64,000 nucleotides of DNA from Mycobacterium sp. 141. GTDB taxonomy: Bacteria > Actinomycetota > Actinomycetes > Mycobacteriales > Mycobacteriaceae. Below, one piece after another: positions 8,453 to 16,326 of this stretch; position 1 is the first letter of the stretch; each line of letters starts with the position of its first letter. The notes under the pieces were generated by a model. It did no database searches. It saw only the letters and a list, made by a program, of their open reading frames with translations, and was not told the origin of the DNA. The stretch spans positions 1 to 64,000 of the forward strand of contig NZ_KB908271.1 in NCBI RefSeq assembly GCF_000382405.1. Direction: 5' to 3'. Position numbers and translations under genes: made by a program.

Positions 8453-9561
8453 GACTGCGCGACCTGCCTTTCGATGTCGTCGAGTTGATGGGCCAGATGT
8501 ACGAGATCGGAATCGGTGTCAGGGGGTGGGCCGAACAGCGTGTGGCCGACCACGCCGGTGTCGCCACCTGCGCGCGCGGCGATCGCGGCGGCCACCGTCT
8601 GGGGTGCGGCGCCGGTCGTCAGGCCGAGTCGTGGCAGCAGTCGCATGATGGTCGCGGACCGCAGAGCCTCGGCGGCGCGGTCGCGAGCCCGCCGGCTGCG
8701 GTACAGGCGACCGCGTCCCTCGACCGTCTCAGATGCCCGCACCACTACCGGTAGCGATTCGGCGACCAGAGGGCCGAGGCGCCGCGCGCTTGCCATCGCG
8801 AGAAGTGCTACCACCAAGCCCAGCTGCAACACTACCCACCGCACTTGCGTGGGTAGCAGGGCAGAAATCCCTTTACCGCCCGTGGATTCACCTTCGGGGT
8901 GCTGAGGCGCGTACCAGATCACCCGGGACCGGGCGCCGGCCAGATTCATCGCGAGTGCGGCGTTGCCGGCCTTGAGCAAGCCGCCGTTGGCCATGAAGTC
9001 CCCGGTGCCCACGACCGTGACGGTTCGACCGCCGTCCTGGTAGCGGACCACCGCGCCCTGATAGCAACTGGTCACCTGGGCGTCGTCGACCGGCTGGAAC
9101 GTGTTGGTCAGGCCGAGTTCGACATCGCCCGAGCGGGTGGCCTCGACCAGATCGCAATCGGGGTCGCCACCGCCGAACGAACTGGCCTTGCCCTGCTTGA
9201 TTTTCGGGGCCAGCGCCTCCCTGGTCTTGCTGACGGGTGCAATGAGCAGCAGATCTCCCGGGGCTTGCGCCAATTGATGCAGTTGGTCTTCGTCCGACAG
9301 ATACAAGGTCTGCGCCGCCACCACGAGGGTGTCGGGCGCGGCAGCCCGCTGCACGTCGCCGATCGTATCGGCGGTGATCACCTCGACACCGTGCTGGCGC
9401 AGCAGCGCGACCAGAGCGTGTGCGCCGTCGGGCCCGGTTGCCTCGGGGTCCAGCCGGCCACCTGGTCGCGGCGCTGTCAGGTAGGTGCTGACCGCGGCCA
9501 CCACCACGACGGCCATGACAGCCAACAGCACCCAGCGCGCCGTACGCCAATGCAGCGTCAT
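8449..9561 (-). CDS. DUF4350 membrane protein (Rv3691-like)
   Basis: A 370-aa protein with an N-terminal transmembrane helix (about residues 10-30). An extracytoplasmic DUF4350 domain begins RPGGRLDPEATGPDGAHALVALLRQHGVEV, and a second helix lies near residue 240 (LQLGLVVALLAMASARRLG). A cytoplasmic tail follows. The family is found in MoxR operons and has no assigned reaction; its fold resembles the glutamine-amidotransferase-like domain of gliding protein GldG. It overlaps both neighbours by 4 nt, so the four proteins are probably made together. Confidence 0.82.
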   Translation of the reverse strand: MTLHWRTARWVLLAVMAVVVVAAVSTYLTAPRPGGRLDPEATGPDGAHALVALLRQHGVEVITADTIGDVQRAAAPDTLVVAAQTLYLSDEDQLHQLAQAPGDLLLIAPVSKTREALAPKIKQGKASSFGGGDPDCDLVEATRSGDVELGLTNTFQPVDDAQVTSCYQGAVVRYQDGGRTVTVVGTGDFMANGGLLKAGNAALAMNLAGARSRVIWYAPQHPEGESTGGKGISALLPTQVRWVVLQLGLVVALLAMASARRLGPLVAESLPVVVRASETVEGRGRLYRSRRARDRAAEALRSATIMRLLPRLGLTTGAAPQTVAAAIAARAGGDTGVVGHTLFGPPPDTDSDLVHLAHQLDDIERQVAQS

Positions 9562-10211
9562 CGCACCGGGGTCCAGCCAGCAGGGGTCGGGGCCGCTGTG
9601 GCGGCGGCCACAGGCACACGACCGTGGTCGTGCAACCGGCCGTCGAGATCGGCGATCTTCCGGTAGGCAGCCTCACTTCCGGGTTGTTCACCGTAGGTGA
9701 TGTCATTGAATATGATTGCTGCGCCGAATAATTCGTCCGATAGGTCGCCCAGTGCGGCTGAGGCGTCCCGGGCCAGCTCGGTGGCCGTGCGCCCGGGCAC
9801 TGGGTCGAGAATCCCCGTTTCCTCCAGATGACGGGCCACCGCACGCAATCGATTCCGGATGGCGCCTGCCCAATTACCTTGCGCTGCATACTGCTCGGCC
9901 GTGCGGCGGTGTTCGGCCGCGCTGAGCACCCGACTGCCGAACAAGGCGTACTGCTCGCTACGGGTGGTGCGCATGGTGCGCCGTGCTGTCCGCACCGCAA
10001 CCACGACGGCCAGCACCACCAGGATCGCCAGCACCGCGATGGTGAACCAGCCGCCCGGGACCTTCGAACCCTGCATCGCAAGGCGGTACAACAGCTCGGT
10101 CAGCCAGTCGAGGAACTGCTGGGTGGGTGAGGATCTCGGGTAGATCGGCTTGCTGAGCTCGTTTTGCGCAGCGTCGTGCGCGGCGTCACGGTCGATGTCG
10201 ATGGTGCTCAA
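9558..10211 (-). CDS. DUF4129 membrane protein (Rv3690-like)
   Basis: A 217-aa protein with one transmembrane helix (about residues 55-77) and a C-terminal DUF4129 domain (WAGAIRNRLRAVARHLEE, GRTATELARDASA). DUF4129 often ends transglutaminase-type proteins in MoxR clusters. The likely start is TTG at 10211, one base after the stop of the upstream gene, with no strong ribosome-binding site; it is presumably translated by coupling. The stop overlaps the DUF4350 start by 4 nt. The start codon is the uncertain part. Confidence 0.8.
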   Translation of the reverse strand: MSTIDIDRDAAHDAAQNELSKPIYPRSSPTQQFLDWLTELLYRLAMQGSKVPGGWFTIAVLAILVVLAVVVAVRTARRTMRTTRSEQYALFGSRVLSAAEHRRTAEQYAAQGNWAGAIRNRLRAVARHLEETGILDPVPGRTATELARDASAALGDLSDELFGAAIIFNDITYGEQPGSEAAYRKIADLDGRLHDHGRVPVAAATAAPTPAGWTPVR

Positions 10212-10212
10212 C

Positions 10213-11340
10213 TCAGCGAGGCCGAATCAGCCAGAGTTGGTCCGTGGATTCCGCAGGACCGACCGCGCCGGTCTGCAGCACCAGGTCGAAGGCCTCGGCG
10301 CGGATGCGCCGGTCGGTGTAGAGCAGGACCACGACACCGGCGTTGAAGGGTGCGGTGATGATCTGCCCGATGACGCCGCCGATCGCCGAGACGACGAGAC
10401 CGGGTATCGAGATGCCGCCGGGTCCGGTACTCAGCAGCGCGCCCACGACGCCGAACGGCACGCTGACCGCGACCGCGATCAGGTTGGCCACGATCGCGGC
10501 CAGCAGCCAGATGCCGAGTACGCGCCAGAAATCGGGCTTCACCAGAGCGAACGACCGTGCGATGGCGGCGAACACACTCTGGTGCTCCAGCACGATCAGC
10601 GGCGGGGCGAACAGCAGCACGGTGATCGCGTAGATGAGGCCGACGATCGCCGCGAGCACCAGTGGGGCGCCGACGGCAAACGCCACGACGCCACCGCCCA
10701 CCCCGGCGGCCATGACGATGACGAGGGCGATGATCGCGCCGACCAGTCCGAATGCCAACGCCTCCAAGGCGGTCAGGCCGATCAGCGCCCAGAATCTGCC
10801 GCGCAGCCGTTGCCAGGCCTGCCCGATGGTGATGGTGCCGCCGAAAACCGCGCGCCCCACCACCACGGTGAGCATGCCGCTGAGCAGCACACCGGCCAGC
10901 GCCGTGACGATGATGCCGGCGAAGCTCCCCGCCGAGACCAGCGCCAGTGCGCCCGCGGACGGTGTATCGCCCTGCAGGGTCGAGTCGAAAGTGCTGAAGG
11001 TGGTCAGCGGCCCGATCTGCAGCAGCAACGAGATGATTTGGGCCACTACGACGACGATGGTCGTCAGACCGAGCGTCGCCTTGGGGTTGGCCCGGATGTA
11101 GTTCACCGCGCCGTTGAAGATGTCCGAAAGACTCAGCGGCCGTAACGGAATAACGCCCGGCTTGAACGCCATCGGGTAGCCCGGCGGCGGCCCGTAAGGC
11201 GGGTACCCGGGCGGGGGGCCGTACCCAGGCGGTGGCGGGCCGTAACCCGGTGGCGGCGGGCCGTAACCCAGTGGTGGGCCGTAGCCCGGCGGGCCCGGCG
11301 GCGGCGGGTACGGCGAGTACCCGCCGGCGTCGTTGGTCAT
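10213..11340 (-). CDS. Six-helix membrane protein with Pro/Gly/Tyr-rich N-terminus (Rv3689-like)
   Basis: A 375-aa protein. The first 60 residues repeat PPPGYGPP-type units, and the rest contains about six transmembrane helices in a pattern seen in glycerophosphodiester phosphodiesterase membrane-domain proteins. No catalytic motif is visible. I chose the ATG at 11340 (MTNDAGG); the open frame continues upstream only as antisense to yqeY. It is the first gene of the DUF4129-DUF4350-MoxR-DUF58 operon, with one base separating it from the next start. Confidence 0.8.
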   Translation of the reverse strand: MTNDAGGYSPYPPPPGPPGYGPPLGYGPPPPGYGPPPPGYGPPPGYPPYGPPPGYPMAFKPGVIPLRPLSLSDIFNGAVNYIRANPKATLGLTTIVVVVAQIISLLLQIGPLTTFSTFDSTLQGDTPSAGALALVSAGSFAGIIVTALAGVLLSGMLTVVVGRAVFGGTITIGQAWQRLRGRFWALIGLTALEALAFGLVGAIIALVIVMAAGVGGGVVAFAVGAPLVLAAIVGLIYAITVLLFAPPLIVLEHQSVFAAIARSFALVKPDFWRVLGIWLLAAIVANLIAVAVSVPFGVVGALLSTGPGGISIPGLVVSAIGGVIGQIITAPFNAGVVVLLYTDRRIRAEAFDLVLQTGAVGPAESTDQLWLIRPR

Positions 11341-11409
11341 CTCTCCATCCTGTCGAGGACCGACAAAATTGACAACGTGCCCCGCTGCCCGGCGGCGTAG
11401 GTTGTGGCC

Positions 11410-11874
11410 ATGGCCGAACTCAAGGATCGATTGCGCGCGGATCTGACTGCAGCGATGAAAGCGCAGGACAAGTTGCGTACTGCGACGCTGCGAATGGTGC
11501 TTGCCGCGATCCAGACTGAAGAGGTCGCCGGCAAGCAGGTGCGCGAGCTCTCCGATGCCGAGGTGATCGCCGTGCTGTCGCGCGAATCCAAGAAGCGCGG
11601 CGAATCGGCCGAGATCTACACGCAGAACGGGCGTGGTGAGTTGGCGGCCAATGAGCATGCCGAGGGCAGGGTGATCGACGAGTACCTGCCGACGCCGCTG
11701 ACCGACTCCGAGTTGGCCGATGTTGCCGATTCCGCCATCGCCCAGGTGGCCGAAGACATCGGCGAGCGCCCGAGCATGCGCCAGATGGGGCAGGTGATGA
11801 AGATCGCGACGGCGATCGCCGATGGCAAGGCTGATGGCGCGCGGTTGTCCGCGGCCGTCAAGTCCCGCTTGTAG
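11410..11874 (+). CDS. GatB/YqeY-domain protein (Rv3688c-like)
   Basis: A 154-aa, almost fully helical YqeY protein (MAELKDRLRADLTAAMKAQDKLR near the start, then EVIAVLSRESKKRGESAEIY). The domain is homologous to the tRNA-binding tail of the GatB amidotransferase subunit, so a tRNA-related role is usually inferred but unproven. ATG at 11410 matches the usual family start; an in-frame GTG at 11404 is an alternative. It is a single gene, divergent from the Rv3689-like operon and convergent with the START-like gene 11 bp away. Confidence 0.87.
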   Translation: MAELKDRLRADLTAAMKAQDKLRTATLRMVLAAIQTEEVAGKQVRELSDAEVIAVLSRESKKRGESAEIYTQNGRGELAANEHAEGRVIDEYLPTPLTDSELADVADSAIAQVAEDIGERPSMRQMGQVMKIATAIADGKADGARLSAAVKSRL

Positions 11875-11885
11875 TTGGGGGTCTC

Positions 11886-12383
11886 TCACACCTGTCTGGC
11901 GAAGTAGCGTTCACCGTCGGAAACCAGCCGGCCGAACGTCGCCTTGATCGCCGGGGCCAGCGCCTTGAACGGCAGCGTGAACGCCGGCTTCGGTTCGATC
12001 GCCACGATCCAGGTGAACTGTGTCTGCCCGTCACCGGCGGGCTCGATCAGGTAATCCTCGGCGAACCGCTGCAGGGTCGGAATGTTGGCGTGGTCGACGG
12101 CGAACGAGTACCGCCGGCCCTCTTCCCACCGGAAGAACGCCTCGTGCACCTTCACCACACCTGGCGCGAGCACCACCTCGCGGGAGCTGCCGACCCCGAA
12201 CGGTCGCGGCGAGAGCCAGGTGACCCGGGTGACCGACGGTCCCCAGGCGGCCAGCGACTCGTCGGAGGTCAGCGATTCCCACACCTGTTGCGGCGGTGCG
12301 GCAAACCGTTTGACGTAGCGAAAGATGTGCGGCGCCGTGGTGAAGAAATCAGGGTCGACGGATTTCAGCGTGAACCGGGGCAT
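11886..12383 (-). CDS. SRPBCC/START-like (polyketide cyclase-type) protein
   Basis: A 165-aa protein with the SRPBCC pattern: an N-terminal strand, RFAAPPQQVWESLTSDESLAAWGPSV, a run of strands, and a C-terminal helix (LPFKALAPAIKATFGRLVSDGERY). Such domains hold hydrophobic ligands; most mycobacterial members have no known ligand. The start could be ATG at 12383 (MPRFTL) or ATG at 12395; neither has a clear Shine-Dalgarno. It reads in from the terminator at 12429-12469 and stands alone. Confidence 0.75.
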   Translation of the reverse strand: MPRFTLKSVDPDFFTTAPHIFRYVKRFAAPPQQVWESLTSDESLAAWGPSVTRVTWLSPRPFGVGSSREVVLAPGVVKVHEAFFRWEEGRRYSFAVDHANIPTLQRFAEDYLIEPAGDGQTQFTWIVAIEPKPAFTLPFKALAPAIKATFGRLVSDGERYFARQV

Positions 12384-12428
12384 ACCAATGAGCATGCCAG
12401 CAGCGCGGTCTGCTCGACCGTTGAAAAC

Positions 12429-12469
12429 AGCAAGGGCCCCGACCGGATTGCCTGGTCAGGGCCCTTGCT
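12429..12469. terminator. Strong intrinsic terminator after the repeat-protein gene
   Basis: A 16-bp stem with one G-T-type mismatch (12429-12444 with 12454-12469) and a 9-nt loop, carrying the arm sequence AGCAAGGGCCC. It lies 8 bp past the stop of the minus-strand repeat-protein gene. It resembles the tRNA-Pro terminator at 14808-14844. Confidence 0.75.
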
Positions 12470-12476
12470 TGTCAGC

Positions 12477-13787
12477 CTAGTCGGCGTCGGCGGATTCGGC
12501 TTTCGCGTGCTTGGACTCTGTAGCCTTCTTCAGCGAGTCATGCAACGTTTTGGTCGCCGAACTAACCGGATTGTTGGTCTGCGCGCGGTGCTTGCCGACC
12601 TTCTGCGCATCGACCGATTTCGTCGACTGCGCGTTCGTCGTGCGAGCCGTCGTGCTCTGACCGCTCTGTGCGGCTGCCCCACCGAAGCGGTTGTTGTTGA
12701 TTGCGACGCCGGGACCGGACTGCGTGGGGGTCCGATCGTCGGCAAAGACCGAACCGGCGAACGCCAGCGGGCCGGGACCCGCTGCCACGGTGTTCCCGGT
12801 GCCGAAGACATTGAACCCGGCGTTGAAGTTGCCGGGTGTGGAATCACTCGCACCGGCCCTGATGACGTTCCCGCCTCCCCCTACGTTCAGGGCGGCGTTC
12901 ACATTGCTGCTGGGTCCACCCGCAGACAGCTCGTTGGCTCCGCCGAGCACGTTGAGAGCCAGGTTCCGGTTGCTCCCCGGTCCCCCGGACGACAGCTCAT
13001 TGCCATTGCCGACAATGTTCCTCGCGCCGTTGAAGGACCCGCCTGTCGCCGTGATGGCGTTGTCGCTACCCAAAAAGTTGAGGGCCACATCCGACAAGCC
13101 GACCTGGGTGGTGATGTCGTTGTTATCGCCGAACAGGTTTCGAGCGAGATTGCCGGAGCCGCCCTGTACCGTCACGGTGTTGTCGCTGCCGAAGATGTTC
13201 CTGGTCGTGTTCGCATTACCGGCTTGTATTGTCAAGTTGTTGTTGTCGCCGAAGGCGTTCCGAGCCCAGTTCGCCACACCGCCGTTCACCGTGACGACAT
13301 TGTTGTCGCCGAACACATTTCGCGCCCAGTTCACATATCCGGCCTGGGTGGTGACGACGTTGCCGTCACCGAGGATGTTGGTGGCGGTATTGAACAGGCT
13401 GCCTGTTGTCGAGACGGTGTTGTTGTCGCCACCGATGTTTGTGGCCCAGTTCGAGATGGCGCCCTCGGCCACAACGGAGTTGTTGCTGCCAAAGGCGCTG
13501 ATGGCCAAGTTTAAGATCGACCCCGCGCCGGTAGCGGCCGTGTTGTTCATCCCCAGGGCGAATGCCCCGCCAACGGACCCTTCGGCGTGCGCCGACGCGC
13601 CGTCGCCGATGGCGACGGCCCAACTCAACAGATTGCTCGTGCAGTCGGCGCTGTTGCCGATGCCGAAGAATGACGCACAGGTCGCATTCGCGATGGGAAC
13701 TGCCCCTAGCCCGGCGGATGCGAACAACCCGCTTGCGACGGCTCCGGCGGCAATCGTGCGTGTTTTCACCGTGCTGTATGCATTCAT
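12477..13787 (-). CDS. Secreted protein of 20-residue repeats, predicted beta-solenoid
   Basis: I do not recognise a named family for this 436-aa protein. Residues 1-36 are a clear signal peptide (hydrophobic core AAGAVASGLFASAGLGAVPIA, probable cut after ANA). Two cysteines follow at 37 and 50. Residues about 91-270 are nine consecutive repeats of exactly 20 residues, consensus NxARNhhGDNNxhTxxxGxx (h, hydrophobic). Looser 22-residue copies continue to about 336. The last 100 residues are low-complexity and basic (Lys, Ser, Thr, Ala). Regular Gly/Asn turns with alternating hydrophobic residues suggest a stacked beta-helix, like curli-type or other surface solenoids. The ATG at 13787 has an AGGAA ribosome-binding site. 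It is monocistronic and ends at a strong terminator. Function unknown; a cell-surface or matrix role is inferred. Confidence 0.8.
   Translation of the reverse strand: MNAYSTVKTRTIAAGAVASGLFASAGLGAVPIANATCASFFGIGNSADCTSNLLSWAVAIGDGASAHAEGSVGGAFALGMNNTAATGAGSILNLAISAFGSNNSVVAEGAISNWATNIGGDNNTVSTTGSLFNTATNILGDGNVVTTQAGYVNWARNVFGDNNVVTVNGGVANWARNAFGDNNNLTIQAGNANTTRNIFGSDNTVTVQGGSGNLARNLFGDNNDITTQVGLSDVALNFLGSDNAITATGGSFNGARNIVGNGNELSSGGPGSNRNLALNVLGGANELSAGGPSSNVNAALNVGGGGNVIRAGASDSTPGNFNAGFNVFGTGNTVAAGPGPLAFAGSVFADDRTPTQSGPGVAINNNRFGGAAAQSGQSTTARTTNAQSTKSVDAQKVGKHRAQTNNPVSSATKTLHDSLKKATESKHAKAESADAD
12780..13517 (-). repeat. Coding repeats of 60 bp (20 codons), nine regular plus three 22-24-codon copies
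   Basis: A glycine recurs at residues 100, 120, 140, 160, 180, 200, 220, 240 and 260 of the repeat protein. Each is followed by a D/S/N-N/D/G-N turn. The DNA copies have diverged while the protein pattern is kept, so the array is old and under selection rather than a recent slippage product. Confidence 0.85.
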
Positions 13788-14071
13788 TCTTATTCCTACC
13801 CATGATGAGACTGTCAGAGCGTCACGCTAGCGCGCAGTTGCCAAGACCGGCGCTAGTTGGCCGAAAACAACGACGAGAATTGCTGTATCCCACGCGGTGG
13901 CTTGCCCTCAATTGCCCACGCCGTGCGATACGGAATTGGTCCGTACTGGGCCTGAGATCGCGAATCGTACACCCCCGCACGCCGTTAGCGATCTGCGCCT
14001 GGTCGCCGATAGGTGTCCATTTCCCGGCTTGGCCAGCGGCAGCGGCCGCTGAATATAGCGCAAGGCGGCGA
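13788..14071. other. Intergenic upstream of the repeat-protein gene
   Basis: About 280 bp without a convincing gene. It should hold the promoter of the minus-strand repeat protein. The only structure noticed is a pair of 7-bp arms CTAGCGC/GCGCTAG near 13827-13855. Confidence 0.4.
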
Positions 14072-14359
14072 TCAGCGGGCGCTGTGGCGACGAATGTCTT
14101 GGGTTTGCCCCAGCGGCTCCTTGACTCGATGAGCTAGTCGGTCGACGAGAAGATGAGCGATCCAGTACACGACGAACAGCAACAGGCCGGGCGCCACCAG
14201 GGCCACACCACCGAAAACAGGCCGGTCCAGAGTAAACCGGGTATTGGAGGCATCGAGGATTCGCTGACTGCGATCCGGCGCCAAGACCGTGCTAGTGCCG
14301 ACCACGGTAACGGAATGCGCTGGCGTGCAAGGTATGTCGACGAATCTGGCAATGAGCAT
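14072..14359 (-). CDS. Possible small membrane protein or remnant
   Basis: A 95-aa open frame with one convincing hydrophobic segment (FGGVALVAPGLLLFVVYWIAHLLV) followed by a basic tail. Its first third is antisense to the decayed integrase, so only the part from about 14072 to 14260 may once have been coding. No family is recognised and no ribosome-binding site is evident. It is probably part of the same decayed element as the integrase relic. Confidence 0.22.
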   Translation of the reverse strand: MLIARFVDIPCTPAHSVTVVGTSTVLAPDRSQRILDASNTRFTLDRPVFGGVALVAPGLLLFVVYWIAHLLVDRLAHRVKEPLGQTQDIRRHSAR

Positions 14360-14789
14360 GCGAAGGATTTTGCCCGCAAGGTCGACGCGACGAAGTGGCT
14401 AGACAGCATTACATTATGTCGCGCCTGGTGCGGGAACGGTCACGGTCGGCGAGATGCATACGCAGTGGTTGAAAACACAAGCACAAGTGAAGGATTCAAC
14501 GAACGCCGCCCCGATCCTCGGCGTCGTCGGTGCACTCCTGGATCACCACACTGATGGAGGGCGGCTCGGAGGCTCCAACGATCGAGGCATATCTCACGCA
14601 CCAGCAGATAGGCGTCTGCGGTACGCAGAGATGGCTGCGTTGCGGGTGAGGGATTTCGACATGCTTCGCCGCCGGGTGAACCACGAACGGCGGTCAGTGC
14701 CGTTCCTGAAGTTCCTCGTCGTCGAGCTGGCTACTCGGATGGAAGGCAAGGGCCCCGACGATCTGGAAACTATTGCGGACAGAGGGTGA
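14309..14789 (+). pseudogene. Decayed tyrosine-recombinase (phage-type integrase) gene
   Basis: Fragments of an integrase survive in different frames. First comes the N-terminal arm-binding part (RWRARYVDESGNEHAKDFAR, 14318 on). After a frameshift near 14410, the continuation GAGTVTVGEMHTQWLKTQAQ begins the core-binding domain. After a deletion, a catalytic-domain piece LRYAEMAALRVRDFDMLRRR follows, and then, after another gap, RSVPFLKFLVVELATRMEGK. The C-terminal part with the catalytic H, R and Tyr residues is gone; the frame stops at 14789. The relic sits just past the 3' end of tRNA-Pro (opposite strand), the usual position of an integrase beside its attachment site. It cannot make an active recombinase. 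Confidence 0.8.
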
Positions 14790-14807
14790 ACCAGCCTCGT
14801 AATATAA

Positions 14808-14844
14808 CAAGGCCCTGACCAGGTAATCCCAGGTCAGGGCCTTG
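14808..14844 (-). terminator. Terminator of tRNA-Pro
   Basis: A perfect 13-bp stem (CAAGGCCCTGACC, 14808-14820, with 14832-14844) and an 11-nt loop, followed on the minus strand by TTGTTATATTA. It lies 9 nt past the tRNA-Pro 3' end. Confidence 0.8.
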
Positions 14845-14853
14845 CTTGCACTG

Positions 14854-14927
<74 letters not shown>

Positions 14928-14983
14928 CGTGAAGCCACGACAGCGTATCGCACCGGGGCGGTCGAAAGCCAAACGGTCACCGT

Positions 14984-15046
14984 CGTCGAGTTCGACACCA
15001 GGGTCGTTGCCCGGCTGCGATCACGACCCTGGTGTCGAACTCGACG
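14984..15046. repeat. Long perfect inverted repeat (24-bp arms, 15-nt loop)
   Basis: Arms at 14984-15007 and 15023-15046 are exact reverse complements; the arm contains GAGTTCGACACCAGGGTCGT. It lies in the non-coding stretch between tRNA-Pro and the small ORF at 15149. No U-run follows on either side, so it looks more like a palindromic dispersed element or cruciform than a simple terminator. Confidence 0.8.
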
Positions 15047-15148
15047 CTCACGCTCCGCCGAGGCATACCTCACGATCCGTCGCGGGATGAATTCGGCGTA
15101 TCGGTGGCGTTGTGCACACTGAACCCGCCGGCACGACTGGAGACCACC

Positions 15149-15331
15149 ATGACCACCCTGGGCGCCACCTTTTACCTGGGCTTTTTCGCACTTGCAGCGT
15201 TGTGGCTGTTCGTGACGGCCGACGGCGCAGGTGATCAGGACCAGGAGCCCGAGCGTTCGAACTCGGCCAGCAGCGCTGCGGGCCCGGACGGATCCAGTCC
15301 GTGGGCGCTGAGCCAGTCGTCGTTGAAGTAG
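15149..15331 (+). CDS. Possible 60-aa single-helix membrane protein
   Basis: A short frame opening MTTLGATFYLGFFALAALWLF: one membrane helix, then a hydrophilic acidic tail. A good ribosome-binding site (GGAG, 5 nt before ATG) precedes it. The last 97 nt overlap, antisense, the 3' end of the cysteine-synthase-like gene, so only the first 28 codons are free of another gene. The family is unknown. The strong start signal and hydrophobic N-terminus favour a real gene, but the tail may be fortuitous. Confidence 0.4.
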   Translation: MTTLGATFYLGFFALAALWLFVTADGAGDQDQEPERSNSASSAAGPDGSSPWALSQSSLK

Positions 15332-16326
15332 GTGTCGGCGTAGCGGTCGCCGCTGTCGGCCAGCAGTGTCACCACCGACCCGCTCTTTCCGTGTTTGACC
15401 ATCTCGGCGAGCAACCCGAACGCTCCCCACATGTTGGTTCCCGTGGACGGCCCTACTCGTCGCCCCAGCACGGCGCTGACATGGCGGCACGCTGCGACCG
15501 ATGCGGCGTCGGGCACTGAAATCATGCGGTCCACGACGTCGGGTAGGAACGACGGCTCCACCCGCGGTCTGCCGATCCCTTCGATGCGCGACGAGGCACC
15601 TGTGACGATGTCACTGCCCTGCGCATAGGACGGGAAGAACGCGGAGTTCTCGGGATCGACGACGCAGAGCCGGGTCGCGTGGCGTCGGTATCGGATGAAC
15701 CGGCCGATCGTTGCGCTGGTGCCGCCGGTGCCGGCCCCCACCACGATCCACTCCGGGATCGGGTGGGCTTCCAGCTCCATCTGCTCGAAGATCGACATGG
15801 CGATGTTGTTGTTGCCGCGCCAGTCGGTGGCCCGCTCGGCGTTGGTGAACTGGTCGAGGTAGTGCCCGCCGGTCTCGGCCGCGAGCCGTTGCGCCTCTGC
15901 GTATACCTGGGATGATTCGGCGACGAAATGACAACGGCCGCCTTGTGATTCGATGAGTGCGATTTTCGACGCGCTGGTGGAGGATGTCATCACCGCGATG
16001 AACGGCAAGCCCAGCAGCGCCGCGAAATATGCCTCAGAGACCGCCGTCGAGCCCGACGACGCCTCGATCACCGTGGTGTTCTCGCTGATCCACCCGTTGC
16101 ACAGGCCGTACAGGAACAGCGACCGGGCCAGCCGGTGCTTGAGGCTGCCGGTGATGTGAGTCGACTCGTCCTTGAGATACAACGCCACGTCGACGCTGTC
16201 GCTCCATGCCGTCGGCAACGGGTACCGCACCAGATGGGTGTCGGCGCTGCGGCGGGCGTCGGCCTCGATCAGCTGGACCGCATTGTCCACCCACTCGCGC
16301 GGCTGGCTGCGGGACGCCGTGGTCAC
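15235..16326 (-). CDS. PLP-dependent cysteine synthase/lyase family protein (Rv3684-like)
   Basis: A 363-aa fold-type II PLP enzyme. The Schiff-base lysine lies in the SLKHR motif near residue 58 (STHITGSLKHRLARSLF), and the phosphate-binding loop is VGAGTGGTSATIGRF. It resembles O-acetylserine sulfhydrylases and related beta-replacement enzymes. The substrate is not known for this mycobacterial clade, which differs from CysK1 and CysM. GTG at 16326 overlaps the phosphoesterase stop by 4 nt (GTGA), so the two are co-translated. Confidence 0.85.
   Translation of the reverse strand: MTTASRSQPREWVDNAVQLIEADARRSADTHLVRYPLPTAWSDSVDVALYLKDESTHITGSLKHRLARSLFLYGLCNGWISENTTVIEASSGSTAVSEAYFAALLGLPFIAVMTSSTSASKIALIESQGGRCHFVAESSQVYAEAQRLAAETGGHYLDQFTNAERATDWRGNNNIAMSIFEQMELEAHPIPEWIVVGAGTGGTSATIGRFIRYRRHATRLCVVDPENSAFFPSYAQGSDIVTGASSRIEGIGRPRVEPSFLPDVVDRMISVPDAASVAACRHVSAVLGRRVGPSTGTNMWGAFGLLAEMVKHGKSGSVVTLLADSGDRYADTYFNDDWLSAHGLDPSGPAALLAEFERSGSWS

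Noticed and set aside
12691..13830. Long plus-strand open frames opposite the repeat-protein gene
   Set aside because: They mirror the repeats of the minus-strand gene, which has the signal peptide, ribosome-binding site, regular protein pattern and terminator.
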